Position numbers and translations under genes: made by a program. Below are positions 8,053 to 16,981 of a stretch of 64,000 nt of DNA, piece by piece. The stretch comes from Aequorivita iocasae. Its GTDB lineage: Bacteria > Bacteroidota > Bacteroidia > Flavobacteriales > Flavobacteriaceae. The DNA is taken from positions 124,001 through 188,000 of the forward strand of contig NZ_CP068439.1 of the NCBI RefSeq assembly GCF_016757735.1, read 5' to 3'. The number at the start of each line of letters is the position of its first letter. Position 1 is the first letter of the stretch. The notes beneath the pieces are model-generated. The model did no database searches and had not been told where the DNA came from. It worked only from the letters and a program-made list of their open reading frames with translations.

Positions 8053-8101
8053 CTATTTCTTCTATCTTCTGAGTTCTGGGTTCTTGACCTTCTTAGCCCT
8101 T
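8053..8101. repeat. Degenerate heptamer run, 7 units
   Basis: CTATTTC, TTCTATC, TTCTGAG, TTCTGGG, TTCTTGA, CCTTCTT, AGCCCTT. It lies in the 779-base gap 7682-8460, which also contains A+T-rich sequence, a T-run followed by nine G at about 7998-8015, a possible 59-codon frame (8106-8285) and a palindromic element (8342-8386). Confidence 0.7.
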
Positions 8102-8105
8102 GGCT

Positions 8106-8285
8106 TTACAATAATGGGGATTTTGTGGTTGTTAATTTAAGATTAAGAAACTGTAGCTTAGAATGGAACTTTAAAGAAAACAACGAATGCTCTAAGGATA
8201 TAATGTTGACAGCCCCTTTTTCCTGTTTTATCTCGGTAAGTAAATATATGCATTCACTCAAACTGACATTAGGTTTTATTTTCAT
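8106..8285 (-). CDS. Possible small ORF, 59 codons
   Basis: An ATG at 8285 opens 59 codons beginning MKIKPNVSLSECIYLLTEIK and ending KSPLL before a TAA at 8106-8108. The amphipathic start looks protein-like, but there is no promoter, no recognised family and no operon partner. It could be the remnant of a transposase-like or regulatory gene. Kept only because nothing else explains this stretch. Confidence 0.2.
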   Translation of the reverse strand: MKIKPNVSLSECIYLLTEIKQEKGAVNIISLEHSLFSLKFHSKLQFLNLKLTTTKSPLL

Positions 8286-8341
8286 GTAGAGAGGGGAGTT
8301 TGTTGAATAGTTTAATGGGGATTTGGAGCTGGGGCTCTAAT

Positions 8342-8386
8342 GCGTTCTCGATACATTCACCTCGTGGCTCGGTGAATACTCGAACG
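8342..8386. repeat. Palindromic intergenic element
   Basis: CGTTCTCGATACATTCACC is followed, after a short loop, by GGTGAATACTCGAACG, its imperfect reverse complement. Elements built on TTCTCGATAC...ACTCGAAC are common dispersed intergenic repeats in flavobacterial genomes, to my knowledge without known function. Confidence 0.65.
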
Positions 8387-8460
8387 GACATTTGAAAAAA
8401 ATGAGTATTAAAAAATCTGTAAAGGTTTTATAAGGATTTTGATTTAACTAATAAAATATT

Positions 8461-8853
8461 TTAATTATTCCAAATAATTAAAGAAGGAATAGTTAGAGAA
8501 GCGTTAACTTCCTGATGTGTTGTGATATTAAATTTTTCATTTTCACTTTCTTTTTGATTATTCTCATCAATTGAGAGATAACTAACACTTTCTGAGAAAA
8601 AGACTTCAGATGCTATCATTAAAGAATGTACTATTATTCTAGAACTATTTCTTGATCTCTGAATATTTTTATTATCAATTGTATTTTTCTGACTTATATC
8701 ATCAGGATAACCAATATTATACTCATATTTAATAGTCTGTATAGAATTACCAACATGAATAGGCGGATATTGTGAAACATTATTTTCTTGAGCTTGAAGT
8801 AACAAACTCATCATTAAGAAAACAAACAAATAAATGATTTTTGATGATTCCAT
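8461..8853 (-). CDS. Short exported protein, unknown
   Basis: 130 residues starting with a signal peptide (SSKIIYLFVFLMMSLLLQAQ). The mature part is polar, asparagine- and serine-rich and ends LTIPSLIIWNN. It starts four bases after the stop of the exported protein at 8858-9952, so it is co-transcribed and perhaps works with it. I recognise no family. The 3' side (8387-8460) shows no hairpin terminator. Confidence 0.55.
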   Translation of the reverse strand: MESSKIIYLFVFLMMSLLLQAQENNVSQYPPIHVGNSIQTIKYEYNIGYPDDISQKNTIDNKNIQRSRNSSRIIVHSLMIASEVFFSESVSYLSIDENNQKESENEKFNITTHQEVNASLTIPSLIIWNN

Positions 8854-8857
8854 AATT

Positions 8858-9952
8858 TTAAATTTTATTTATACCTAATGCTACAGCGCCATTGGTTACC
8901 AACCCACCATAATTATATATTCTTAATACTATAACATCAGGGCGAGCCTCCACATTTTCAACAGATAAGTTATTTGCAATTGCAGCAGGAACTGGGCCGA
9001 CTAAATTTGCACTTACAGTAGAAGATGCTGTAACACCTGTCACATTAAAGGTATAGACATTTAGACCATTTGCAATAAATGGCAATGGACCATAAAATGT
9101 TTCAATATGATTTACTTCATTTAGGACTACCCATCGGTTATAATTTGTATTATATTGCAAGGTAACCGAGGCATATTGTCCCCTTAAGATTAGATCAGTT
9201 GCTCCTGGCACATTAATTCTATTTGCCCCACTTCCACCACTGTTATGACTTAAAGTCATTAATTGGTTGGTATTGTTTATAAGTGTTATTAATTGACCAT
9301 CAGAATTATTAATTGGAACAATGCTATTAATAGTAAATGCACTAGTAGGACCATTTATTCTATATATTGAATGGGGAGTTGTTCCTAACGAAATATTGGT
9401 ATTATTGCCATTTGATAGAGTAATAATAGCCCCTTCCCTTAAAGATAGAGCACCCTCAATATCTAAACTTGTTCTAGGATTATTAACTCCAATACCTACA
9501 TTACCATTACTCAACACACGCATCCGTTCAGCACCATCAGTTGCAATCACTAAATCTTGAGAATTACTTGTCCCTAAATAATTCTGTCCGGCTCCTGTCC
9601 CCGGGATAGTCCCAGTATTCCCTGTCCGACCCCAAGCATCCGTACCATTGCCATCACCTACGGGAGTCCAAGAAGAACCATTCCAAAATACAAAACCTGG
9701 CCCTGTGGAGGTATTTGTATTATACACCAACATACCCTCCGCACCACTAGTTAAGGGCGAAAGGCTGTTTAAATTAGCTATATCTATACGGGGCAATAAC
9801 ACCCCCTTATTCGTACTGCTAATATCCAGTATAGAACCAGAATCTGGACTCGTAGTTCCAATACCAACCTGTGCAAATGTATTAAATGAAAGCATTAAAA
9901 AGAGAGAACAAATACTTAAAGCAAGCCCCTGGGGAGTGTACAAATTTTTCAT
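8858..9952 (-). CDS. Exported surface protein with QVGIGTTSP start
   Basis: 364 residues with signal peptide (ALSICSLFLMLSFNTFAQ) followed by VGIGTTSPDSGSILDISS and NKGVLLPRI, the hallmark of a large flavobacterial group of surface proteins related to tail-fibre-like modules. Repeated motifs include DAWGRTGNTGT, YLGTSNSQDLVIATDGAERMRV and GNVGIGVNNPRTSLDIEG, which resemble the beta-helical 'NVGIGT' repeats. The C-terminal part (residues 190-364) is beta-rich. Likely secreted or surface-anchored; exact role unknown. The region upstream (9953-10250) is A+T-rich with a small CTGCT-GAA-AGCAG hairpin at 10214-10226 and no evident gene. Confidence 0.75.
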   Translation of the reverse strand: MKNLYTPQGLALSICSLFLMLSFNTFAQVGIGTTSPDSGSILDISSTNKGVLLPRIDIANLNSLSPLTSGAEGMLVYNTNTSTGPGFVFWNGSSWTPVGDGNGTDAWGRTGNTGTIPGTGAGQNYLGTSNSQDLVIATDGAERMRVLSNGNVGIGVNNPRTSLDIEGALSLREGAIITLSNGNNTNISLGTTPHSIYRINGPTSAFTINSIVPINNSDGQLITLINNTNQLMTLSHNSGGSGANRINVPGATDLILRGQYASVTLQYNTNYNRWVVLNEVNHIETFYGPLPFIANGLNVYTFNVTGVTASSTVSANLVGPVPAAIANNLSVENVEARPDVIVLRIYNYGGLVTNGAVALGINKI

Positions 9953-10250
9953 AAAAAAATGTTTTAGATTAAAACGAAATTGTTATGATAAGGGGCGAAA
10001 CAATGATATGGAAGTAGTTAAAAAAAAGCAAATTTTTTAAACTATACTTGATGTTGTGGTCTTTTTATTACAAAATACTCAAAATCTTCGTTAAGAAGTT
10101 TTTGATTTTCGACAAAAGGCTAAAATATGTAGGAAAATTACTTGCGCTGTAAGTGCATTAATTGTAGGAATTTAAACTTTAACATTTTGAAATTGTTAAA
10201 ATTGGGGGAAATTCTGCTGAAAGCAGTATTTGGGGTGGGTTTTTTAAGAA

Positions 10251-10362
10251 GTGAGATGTGAATAGTGAGACGTGAAAAGTGAAGCGTGAAGTGTGAAGTG
10301 TAGTTGTGGGTTAAAATGAGAACAGACACTAGACACTAGACACAAGACACAAGACAACAAAT
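10251..10362. repeat. Degenerate heptamer array, 16 units
   Basis: Sixteen in-phase heptamers: GTGAGAT, GTGAATA, GTGAGAC, GTGAAAA, GTGAAGC, GTGAAGT twice, GTAGTTG, TGGGTTA, AAATGAG, AACAGAC, ACTAGAC twice, ACAAGAC twice, AACAAAT. The word changes from GTGAAGC to ACTAGAC without losing the period. It ends on the first base of the epimerase stop codon (10362-10364). Confidence 0.9.
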
Positions 10363-11336
10363 CAGAACTGCTCCCAGGTAAGTCTCAAACCATCTTTTAC
10401 TGAAAACAAAGGGTCGTAGCCCAAAAGTTTTCGTGCTTTATCAATATTTGCCAATGAATCGCGAACATCGCCTTTGCGGGGAGGGCCGTAATTGGCTTTA
10501 ACTTCTTTGCCAGAAATATTTTTTAAGTTTTCCCATAGCATGTTTAAACTTATTCTTTCGCCAAAAGCCACATTGAAAACCTCATTTATGGCTTCCTCAT
10601 TTGCAAAAAATGCACGCACATTTGCCTGCACGGCATTCTGGACAAAGGTGAAATCGCGGGTCTGTTCGCCATCGCCATTGATGGTTGGTGCTTTTTCGTC
10701 TTTTAAAGCCTGCATAAATAGCGGAATAACAGCTGCATAAGCACCCGTGGGACTTTGGTTGGGGCCGAACACATTGAAGTAGCGCAGCCCGATGGTCTGG
10801 GTGCCGTAGGTTTTGAAAAACACATCGGCATACAACTCATTCACCAATTTGGTAACCGCATAAGGTGATAGTGGCTTTCCAATGGTATCTTCCACTTTTG
10901 GGAGGTTTTTGCTATCGCCATAAGTAGAACTGGAAGCTGCATACACCATACGCTTTACTGTTTTGCTTTCGTTTTGTGCCACCAGCATATTTAAAAAACC
11001 TGTCACGTTTACCTCATTGGAAGTAAGCGGATCGTTGATGGAGCGTGGCACAGAACCCAAGGCGGCTTGGTGGGAAACAAAATCCATGCCCTCCATTGCT
11101 TTTTTGCAGGTTTTCAAATTGCGAATATCTCCTTCCAGAAATTCAAAACGGGGGTTATTCTGAAATGGCTCCAGATTCTTCATAAAACCTGTAGCCAGAT
11201 TATCCAGCACACGAACTTTTTTGGCATTGTTTTCCAATAAATAAGCTACAAGATTTGAGCCTATAAAGCCTGCGCCGCCAGTTATTAGGAAAGCATGTTT
11301 TGAGAGGTCTGTGGTAGGGTATTTTGGAGTTTGCAA
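10362..11336 (-). CDS. UDP-N-acetylglucosamine(-uronic acid) 4-epimerase, WbpP/TviC type
   Basis: 324 residues of the short-chain dehydrogenase extended family. GGAGFIGSN binds NAD, SSTYG plus YAVTK supply the catalytic Ser/Tyr/Lys, and the ends NVFGPNQSP...AYAAVIPLF and GDGEQTRDFTFV match WbpP/TviC-type epimerases acting on N-acetylated UDP-hexoses. With the neighbouring dehydrogenase it would give UDP-GalNAcA, either by epimerising first (as WbpP) or after oxidation (as TviC). The gene is separated from the dehydrogenase by about 220 bases that contain a heptamer run and accACAGAGGACAC-type low-complexity sequence. Confidence 0.88.
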   Translation of the reverse strand: MQTPKYPTTDLSKHAFLITGGAGFIGSNLVAYLLENNAKKVRVLDNLATGFMKNLEPFQNNPRFEFLEGDIRNLKTCKKAMEGMDFVSHQAALGSVPRSINDPLTSNEVNVTGFLNMLVAQNESKTVKRMVYAASSSTYGDSKNLPKVEDTIGKPLSPYAVTKLVNELYADVFFKTYGTQTIGLRYFNVFGPNQSPTGAYAAVIPLFMQALKDEKAPTINGDGEQTRDFTFVQNAVQANVRAFFANEEAINEVFNVAFGERISLNMLWENLKNISGKEVKANYGPPRKGDVRDSLANIDKARKLLGYDPLFSVKDGLRLTWEQF

Positions 11337-11521
11337 AGCGTTGATTGTTAATTATGGATTTATCTTTTAACCACAGAGGACACTGAGTTTTTCACAAAGA
11401 TCACAAATATTTTCGCAGTTTCCCCTTGTGCCTTCTTGTGTTCTTTGTGGTTTACTTTTTATGGAATTCGTAAAATTTTATTTATTAATACAAAAGTCGT
11501 CAACAACCGCATAATTAGACA

Positions 11522-11563
11522 GCAGAAAGCTGAAAACCGAGAACCCAGAACCGAAAACTACAA
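11522..11563. repeat. Heptamer array running into a stop codon
   Basis: GCAGAAA, GCTGAAA, ACCGAGA, ACCCAGA, ACCGAAA, ACTACAA. The dehydrogenase stop codon (11558-11560) lies in the last unit. The wider gap 11337-11557 also holds repetitive TTGTG/CACAAAG words around 11390-11455. Confidence 0.8.
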
Positions 11564-12844
11564 ACATCCATCGACCAAATTTTTTGGGAAAAACGATTTT
11601 ACGTCAAATACTACCGACGGGGATGCCTTGTGTTTTTCTACATTAAAATCTGAAAACTCCCTATGGCCTACTGCCAATATAATGGCTTCATAATTTGCTT
11701 TTAGTTGGGATTCTTCGGTCAGCAATCGCAGTCCAAATTCATTGGATACTTCGCTAGCTTTTGCCCAAGGATCATAAACATCTATATTGAGGTTGTATTT
11801 ACGCAACTCTTCTATAACATCAATTACCTTACTGTTACGTATATCGGGGCAGTTTTCCTTAAAGGTAATACCCATAACGAGTACATGGCCGCCCTTAACC
11901 TTGCATTCCTTTTGGATCATTAATCGAACTACTTCTTGGGCTACGTAATTGCCCATTCCATCGTTCATACGTCTTCCTGCCAAGATTATCTCCGGATTGT
12001 ATCCCTCTTCCTGTGCTTTCTGTGCCAAATAATATGGATCTACGCCAATGCAATGCCCGCCCACTAGACCGGGAGTAAACTTTAAAAAGTTCCATTTGGT
12101 GCCCGCAGCTTCCAAAACATCTTGGGTGTCAATATTCAAAAGGCGAAAGATTTTAGAAAGTTCATTTACAAAAGCAATATTGATGTCGCGCTGTGAATTC
12201 TCAATCACTTTTGCCGCTTCCGCTACTTTTATAGAAGGTGCCAAATGGGTTCCGGCCGTTATTATTGAGGCATAAAGTTGGTCTACATATTCAGCAGCTT
12301 CGGGCGTAGAACCGGAGGTTACTTTTAAGATCTTGGTAACAGTATGTTGCTTATCGCCTGGGTTGATTCTCTCTGGAGAATATCCTGCATAGAAATCTTT
12401 ATTGAATTTTAAATTGGAATATTCCTCCAGGATAGGAACACAAATATCCTCAGTAACTCCAGGATATACAGTAGATTCATAAATAACCACATCGTCTTTT
12501 TTCAAAAGCTTTCCAACAGTTTCACTAGCTTTTTGAAGCGGTATCAAAACAGGCTGGTTGTACTTATTGGTTGGGGTAGGAACCGTAACAATAAAAACCG
12601 TTGCCTGGGCCATTTTAGAAGCATCGTCCGTAACAATAAGACCAATAGTTTCGGATTGCTGCAATGCTTTCTTTAATTCTTCAGAAGAAAGTTCCAGGGT
12701 ATTGTCGATCCCTTTTTGCAATTGACTGATACGTTCAGAATTGATATCGAAACCTATAACTTTATATTTTTCAGCAAATGCTGCGGCAAGCGGCAGACCT
12801 ACATAACCAAGGCCTATTATTGCAATTGTGGGGTTTTGTTTCAT
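11558..12844 (-). CDS. UDP-N-acetylhexosamine 6-dehydrogenase, TviB/WbpO type
   Basis: 428 residues, the usual length. GLGYVGLPLA (residues 11-20) is the NAD-binding Rossmann motif, VPTPTNKYNQP and YSPERINPGD are family signatures, and the catalytic cysteine is C265 in GGHCIGVDPYYL. It oxidises C6 of UDP-GlcNAc or UDP-GalNAc to the uronic acid in two NAD-dependent steps. Together with the epimerase it should supply UDP-GalNAcA for the surface polysaccharide exported by the nearby Wza/Wzc system. The last few residues (VDGCL) are encoded where the heptamer run begins. Confidence 0.92.
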   Translation of the reverse strand: MKQNPTIAIIGLGYVGLPLAAAFAEKYKVIGFDINSERISQLQKGIDNTLELSSEELKKALQQSETIGLIVTDDASKMAQATVFIVTVPTPTNKYNQPVLIPLQKASETVGKLLKKDDVVIYESTVYPGVTEDICVPILEEYSNLKFNKDFYAGYSPERINPGDKQHTVTKILKVTSGSTPEAAEYVDQLYASIITAGTHLAPSIKVAEAAKVIENSQRDINIAFVNELSKIFRLLNIDTQDVLEAAGTKWNFLKFTPGLVGGHCIGVDPYYLAQKAQEEGYNPEIILAGRRMNDGMGNYVAQEVVRLMIQKECKVKGGHVLVMGITFKENCPDIRNSKVIDVIEELRKYNLNIDVYDPWAKASEVSNEFGLRLLTEESQLKANYEAIILAVGHREFSDFNVEKHKASPSVVFDVKSFFPKNLVDGCL

Positions 12845-12902
12845 CTGTGGATGTTTGGTAATATTTTTTGGGGCTTTTTCGATAATCGGCCACTTTAGTC
12901 GG

Positions 12903-12910
12903 CAAAATTA
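12903..12910 (-). promoter_or_regulatory. Possible -7 box of the sugar dehydrogenase gene
   Basis: On the minus strand TAATTTTG fits the Bacteroidota TAnnTTTG consensus, 59 bases upstream of the start codon at 12844. No convincing TTG box lies 19-21 bases upstream, so this is tentative. Confidence 0.4.
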
Positions 12911-13018
12911 AGGGTTTTCATGGAATTTGGAGCGTTAAAATTTGAATACATACCTCCCCCTCCTTCATTCAAAGGGTGGAGCCAGTTTCGGAAATAACTT
13001 ATGTTTTGTTATAAGCTT

Positions 13019-13053
13019 AAAAAGCCTCCTCTTAGAAGAGGGGTTTGGAGGAG
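13019..13053 (-). terminator. Probable terminator after the tyrosine kinase gene
   Basis: Just downstream of the kinase stop, on the minus strand, CCTCTT-CT-AAGAGG forms a perfect six-base stem inside a wider CCTCC...GGAGG pairing, followed by a run of T (AAAAA at 13019-13023 on the plus strand). A second CTCCCCCTCC-rich block lies at 12954-12985. Confidence 0.55.
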
Positions 13054-13056
13054 ATG

Positions 13057-15525
13057 TTACTTTCTTTTAAAAATCTTCTTCACCCTATCCAATAGCGTAG
13101 GGGGCTTTATATGCTCGTGATAGCCATTTCCGTAATTGCCATAACTACCATAACCGTAACCATAACCATAGCCGTAACCGTAGCCATAGCCTTTTCCGGT
13201 TTTTTCTAAATAGTCGTTCAGAACGATACTAATATGTTTTACTTCGCCAGTCTTGTATTTTTCGTTGACGAAAGTGAACATATTCTTATGGGTATAATTG
13301 AAACGGGCCATATAGAGCGTGGCGTCTACGTGTTTCATAAGTTCCAAAGAATCGGAAACGAGACCCAATGGGGGGGAGTCCAGAATAATATAATCATAGC
13401 GCTCCTTGAGCGCACCAATCAAATCATCCAGTTTTTCGCTGATCAATAATTCGGAAGGGTTTGGGGGTATGGGTCCTGAAGGGATAACATCCAAATGTGC
13501 TATTTCGGTTTTTTGAATTACGGTGTCAATATCTGCTTCATCTATAAGAAAATTTACTACCCCCATATCATTATTGATATTGAAATCGCCAAAAATCTTA
13601 GGCTTCCGAAGGTCGAGCCCTACCAAGACTGTCTTTTTTTCACTTAATGCAAATACCGAGGCAAGGTTTATGGAACAAAACGTTTTTCCTTCCCCACTGA
13701 CGGAACTGGTTACCAATACAGTCTTAGCACCTTTAATGCCCTGCTTTTTATAAATGAATTGCAAGCTTGAGCGCAGTGCCCTGAAAGCCTCCGCGATTGC
13801 CGATTTAGGCTTGGTAAGCACCACCAGGTTACTTTCAATAGGACTTTTACCTATAATCCCCAACAACGGGATGGAGGTTATACGTTCCAGTTCCTTTACG
13901 TTGCTTATTTTGGTGTCGAAAAAAACACGCAGAAACACAAATACAAAGGGTATAAAAAGGCCAAGAAGACCTGCCATCATATAATTTAACTGGGTATTGG
14001 GGCCAATCTGTCCGCCTCCGGTATCCTTTGCGGAATCAATCACCATTACATCGCTAACATTGGCTGCTTTTACCAGACCAGCCTCACTGCGCTTTGCCAA
14101 AAACAGGTTGTAGGTGCCTTGGCTCAGGTTATAGCGGCGCTCAATGTTCAGTAAATCTTGCTGCTCCTTTGGAAGTTTTCGTATTTCGCCTTCATAACGG
14201 CCAATATCGCGGTTGATGGAAGTAAGTTCCTGATTTTTTAAACTTTTTGAGGAACGGATATTCTCCAGCAATACAGTTTTCACTGCATCAATCTGCCTAT
14301 CAATATCGTTAAAAATCGGCGCGCCTTCCTTGAAGGAATATTGAAGCTTGTTGCGCTCTTCAGCAAGGGCAACGATTTTCCCTACCCCTGTTACTACACT
14401 AGCTTCTGAAATACCAGCAACAGAGGGAGCGGGCACATCCCTATAGTCGGAACGGTTTATAAGATAATCCTGAAGGGTGTTATAATAATTGAGCTCACGA
14501 TTAACGGATTCTTTTCGCAAATCCAATTCATTCAATTTTGCATTTATCTCAGAGCCTTCGCTCTCCAAATTAAAGATGGCATTTTTGTTTTTGAATTGGT
14601 TTAGTTCGTCTTCCACCGTAGAGAGTTCGGCGGATTTTATGGCAAGGCTGCTATCGATAAACTTGATGGTTTTAGTAGCGAAAAGGTTTTTTCGCTCCAG
14701 CATATCTTCGCTTAACACTTCAACTGAAGTATTTAAGTAATCCACCAACTGCGCTTTGTTATTGCCCGTAAGCCGCATTTTTAGTACGGAAGAACCTTTA
14801 CTTTCTGGACTAACCCGCACCCCGAGATATCTTCTTACGATGCCATCGTAATTTCGAAATACAATGTAGTAGGGAGTTCCCGGTTTTGAAATCATTTCGG
14901 GATTGGGCATTAAAACCCCACTGAAAAAGGGAAGCCGTATGGGTTCACCGATTTTGAAATCCTGTGAAAACTCGCCAGCATCCACAAACCTTGAACTTCT
15001 TTCTTTGGTACTATAATTTTGAAGATTGATGTTTCCTGCTTCCTCAAAGGCTACACTTAGGTTAAAATTAACCGAATCCTTAAAAACAATCTTGATTTGT
15101 TTGTTAAGCATTTGTGCTTTGGAGGTATCTACTTCCACAAAGAAAGGAGTCTGCTTATAAGCGTTCACCTGTTGGTATTTACCATCGCGCAGGTAATCCA
15201 TATAGTATTGTAAACGCTCCACCACTTTTTCATTATGTGAGCGGGACTGTAAGGTTATAACGGCTGTGTTCACCTTATCTGTAGTACCTCCCCAATTAAA
15301 GGTTAGACTGGTATTGGAAGTAAAAAAGGGGTTTTGGTCGTCCTTAATGGAAACCATATTTTCCATTTGGTAAATAGGCAGTTTACGGACGTTTATATAA
15401 TAAGCTATGGAAAAAGCAATAACTAGCGAAACCAAGAACAGCGGCCAATGGTGTAAAAGCCTAAATAGAAAACCTTTAAAATCAAAGGTGGTATGGGTTT
15501 CGTTTATTTCTAATTCCTCGCTCAT
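13057..15525 (-). CDS. wzc: Wzc-like polysaccharide co-polymerase / tyrosine autokinase
   Basis: 822 residues. A Wzz-type domain lies between transmembrane segments at about 27-45 and 515-535, with a long coiled-coil region at 280-470. The cytoplasmic bacterial tyrosine kinase follows: Walker A SSVSGEGKT (607-615), Walker A' VLVGLDLRKPK (633-643) and Walker B YIILDSPP (712-719). The tail has a GY-repeat tyrosine cluster (about 779-802), the autophosphorylation region of this family. It should control chain length and export of capsule or exopolysaccharide with the Wza-like protein, whose gene ends seven bases upstream. Confidence 0.95.
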   Translation of the reverse strand: MSEELEINETHTTFDFKGFLFRLLHHWPLFLVSLVIAFSIAYYINVRKLPIYQMENMVSIKDDQNPFFTSNTSLTFNWGGTTDKVNTAVITLQSRSHNEKVVERLQYYMDYLRDGKYQQVNAYKQTPFFVEVDTSKAQMLNKQIKIVFKDSVNFNLSVAFEEAGNINLQNYSTKERSSRFVDAGEFSQDFKIGEPIRLPFFSGVLMPNPEMISKPGTPYYIVFRNYDGIVRRYLGVRVSPESKGSSVLKMRLTGNNKAQLVDYLNTSVEVLSEDMLERKNLFATKTIKFIDSSLAIKSAELSTVEDELNQFKNKNAIFNLESEGSEINAKLNELDLRKESVNRELNYYNTLQDYLINRSDYRDVPAPSVAGISEASVVTGVGKIVALAEERNKLQYSFKEGAPIFNDIDRQIDAVKTVLLENIRSSKSLKNQELTSINRDIGRYEGEIRKLPKEQQDLLNIERRYNLSQGTYNLFLAKRSEAGLVKAANVSDVMVIDSAKDTGGGQIGPNTQLNYMMAGLLGLFIPFVFVFLRVFFDTKISNVKELERITSIPLLGIIGKSPIESNLVVLTKPKSAIAEAFRALRSSLQFIYKKQGIKGAKTVLVTSSVSGEGKTFCSINLASVFALSEKKTVLVGLDLRKPKIFGDFNINNDMGVVNFLIDEADIDTVIQKTEIAHLDVIPSGPIPPNPSELLISEKLDDLIGALKERYDYIILDSPPLGLVSDSLELMKHVDATLYMARFNYTHKNMFTFVNEKYKTGEVKHISIVLNDYLEKTGKGYGYGYGYGYGYGYGSYGNYGNGYHEHIKPPTLLDRVKKIFKRK

Positions 15526-15531
15526 ATTTTT

Positions 15532-16326
15532 TTATAATCGGGTAAACAACAAAATGGTAGTAACCAAGGCTGTTGTAATGGAAATAATAGTGGTAAATGA
15601 CTGCAGCCCCGTGGTACCCGTACCCAAGGATTTTTGTGGCAGTGGGTTAATCAAAATTAGGTCGTTCGGTTTTATGTAGTAGTAGGGTGAATTCATTGCG
15701 TCAAGTTTAGTAAGGTCTATGTGGTGCACCTTCTGGCCTGCCGGGTATTGGCGAATAATGACCACATCGCTCCTATCGCCCGTAAGTGTAATATCGCCGC
15801 TATTTGCAATGGCTTCCATAATGCTTACCTGGTCGCGATAAATAATTTTTGACCCCGGGCTGCCTATTTCACCATTGATGGTATAACGGATTCCCGCCAA
15901 TTTTACAGTTACAAATACATTTGCCTCAGCCTTAAAATAATCACGAAGAAGAATTTCTTCCAAGCGTTCGCGAACCTCATCCACGGTATAGCCCAAAACA
16001 TTCATCTCTCCCAGACTGGGAATGCGGATATTACCGTGATCGTCTACCACAAAACCATCGTAATACAGTCTTTCTTCTCCTGTGGCATTGGGATTGGCAT
16101 CGCTTATCGGGTTAAAGATTCCTACAGTTTCTTGGTCCAATGCCTTTACCCTGATACTCAAAAGATCGTTTATTTGAAGTCTGTAAGGTTCTTGCCTTTT
16201 TCGCAATAGTGCCAATGTATCGGTACTACTTGTATTTTCCTGCAAATAGGTAAGCTGCTTGGTGGTTACGCAAGATGTGGCACACAGGGCAACAATCAAA
16301 AACAGCAACAGATAGGTAAACTTCAT
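15532..16326 (-). CDS. wza: Wza-like polysaccharide export outer-membrane lipoprotein
   Basis: 264 residues. Lipoprotein signal LLLFLIVALCATSC is followed by VTTKQLTYLQ, then the Poly_export domain (YRLQINDLLSIRVKALDQE), and a SLBB domain (AGIRYTINGEIGSPGS). A hydrophobic C-terminal segment (FTTIISITTALVTTILLF) is typical of Bacteroidota members, replacing the amphipathic helix of E. coli Wza. It should form the outer-membrane export channel docking to the Wzc-like protein, with which it is co-transcribed (kinase ATG seven bases downstream). Confidence 0.93.
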   Translation of the reverse strand: MKFTYLLLFLIVALCATSCVTTKQLTYLQENTSSTDTLALLRKRQEPYRLQINDLLSIRVKALDQETVGIFNPISDANPNATGEERLYYDGFVVDDHGNIRIPSLGEMNVLGYTVDEVRERLEEILLRDYFKAEANVFVTVKLAGIRYTINGEIGSPGSKIIYRDQVSIMEAIANSGDITLTGDRSDVVIIRQYPAGQKVHHIDLTKLDAMNSPYYYIKPNDLILINPLPQKSLGTGTTGLQSFTTIISITTALVTTILLFTRL

Positions 16327-16348
16327 AAAGTGCAGGGTTGTTAATGGA

Positions 16349-16356
16349 CAAATATA
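16349..16356 (-). promoter_or_regulatory. Possible -7 box of the wza-wzc operon
   Basis: On the minus strand TATATTTG fits TAnnTTTG, 23 bases upstream of the wza start codon. The matching -33 position has TTTC rather than TTG, so the site is only likely. Confidence 0.45.
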
Positions 16357-16503
16357 AAGTAACGCATTTAATAATGAAACATTTTTTCAGAAAGGAACAT
16401 TTTCAGAAAGTTGTTGTTAAAATTAAAAAGCTCAGCGTAAAAAAACCATCAATAATTCCCTTTAGCAATTGAACCCTTGAGCCTACTTTTTAAATAAATA
16501 ACT

Positions 16504-16511
16504 TACTTTTG
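16504..16511 (+). promoter_or_regulatory. Possible -7 box upstream of the SRPBCC gene
   Basis: TACTTTTG fits TAnnTTTG, 27 bases before the ATG at 16538. A TTG at 16477-16479 is 24 bases upstream, slightly wider than usual. Confidence 0.4.
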
Positions 16512-16537
16512 AATAGCTCACTATATAAATTACAATT

Positions 16538-16972
16538 ATGAAATATTCCGTATCAATCACCATAGACAAACCCGTGGATGAGGTTATTGCGCTTTTTGAC
16601 AATGTCGATAATATGAAAAAGTGGATGGAGGGTCTTGAAAGTTTTGAACATATAAGCGGAACGCCCGGCGAAGTAGGCGCAAAATCGCGATTGGAATTTA
16701 AGATGGGTAAGCGTGAAATTGAAATGATAGAAACCATAACCGCCAAAAATCTGCCCGAAGAATTTACAGGCACCTATGAGGCCAAAGGAGTTTTCAATAT
16801 AGTAAAAAACAGTTTTGAACCCTTGCCAGATAATAAAACCAAGTACAGCACCGAACAGGAGTTTCAGTTTAAGGGTTTTATGAAAATAATCGGTCTTTTG
16901 ATGCCCGGGGCTTTTAAGAAGCAATCGATGAAATATTTGAGGGATTTTAAAACCTTTGCGGAAAGTCAATAA
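16538..16972 (+). CDS. SRPBCC (START-like) family protein
   Basis: 144 residues of the polyketide cyclase/SRPBCC fold: the start SVSITIDKPVDEVIALFDNVDNMKKWMEGL is the usual first strand plus ligand-cavity helices, and the end MPGAFKKQSMKYLRDFKTFAESQ is the long C-terminal helix. Such proteins bind a hydrophobic small molecule; no substrate can be named. It is followed after nine bases by a small membrane protein on the same strand. Confidence 0.85.
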   Translation: MKYSVSITIDKPVDEVIALFDNVDNMKKWMEGLESFEHISGTPGEVGAKSRLEFKMGKREIEMIETITAKNLPEEFTGTYEAKGVFNIVKNSFEPLPDNKTKYSTEQEFQFKGFMKIIGLLMPGAFKKQSMKYLRDFKTFAESQ

Positions 16973-16981
16973 CTAATTAGC

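Noticed and set aside
4672-9952. Type IX secretion cargo
   Set aside because: None of the exported proteins here ends in a recognisable type IX sorting domain; they end directly in their beta-rich domains.
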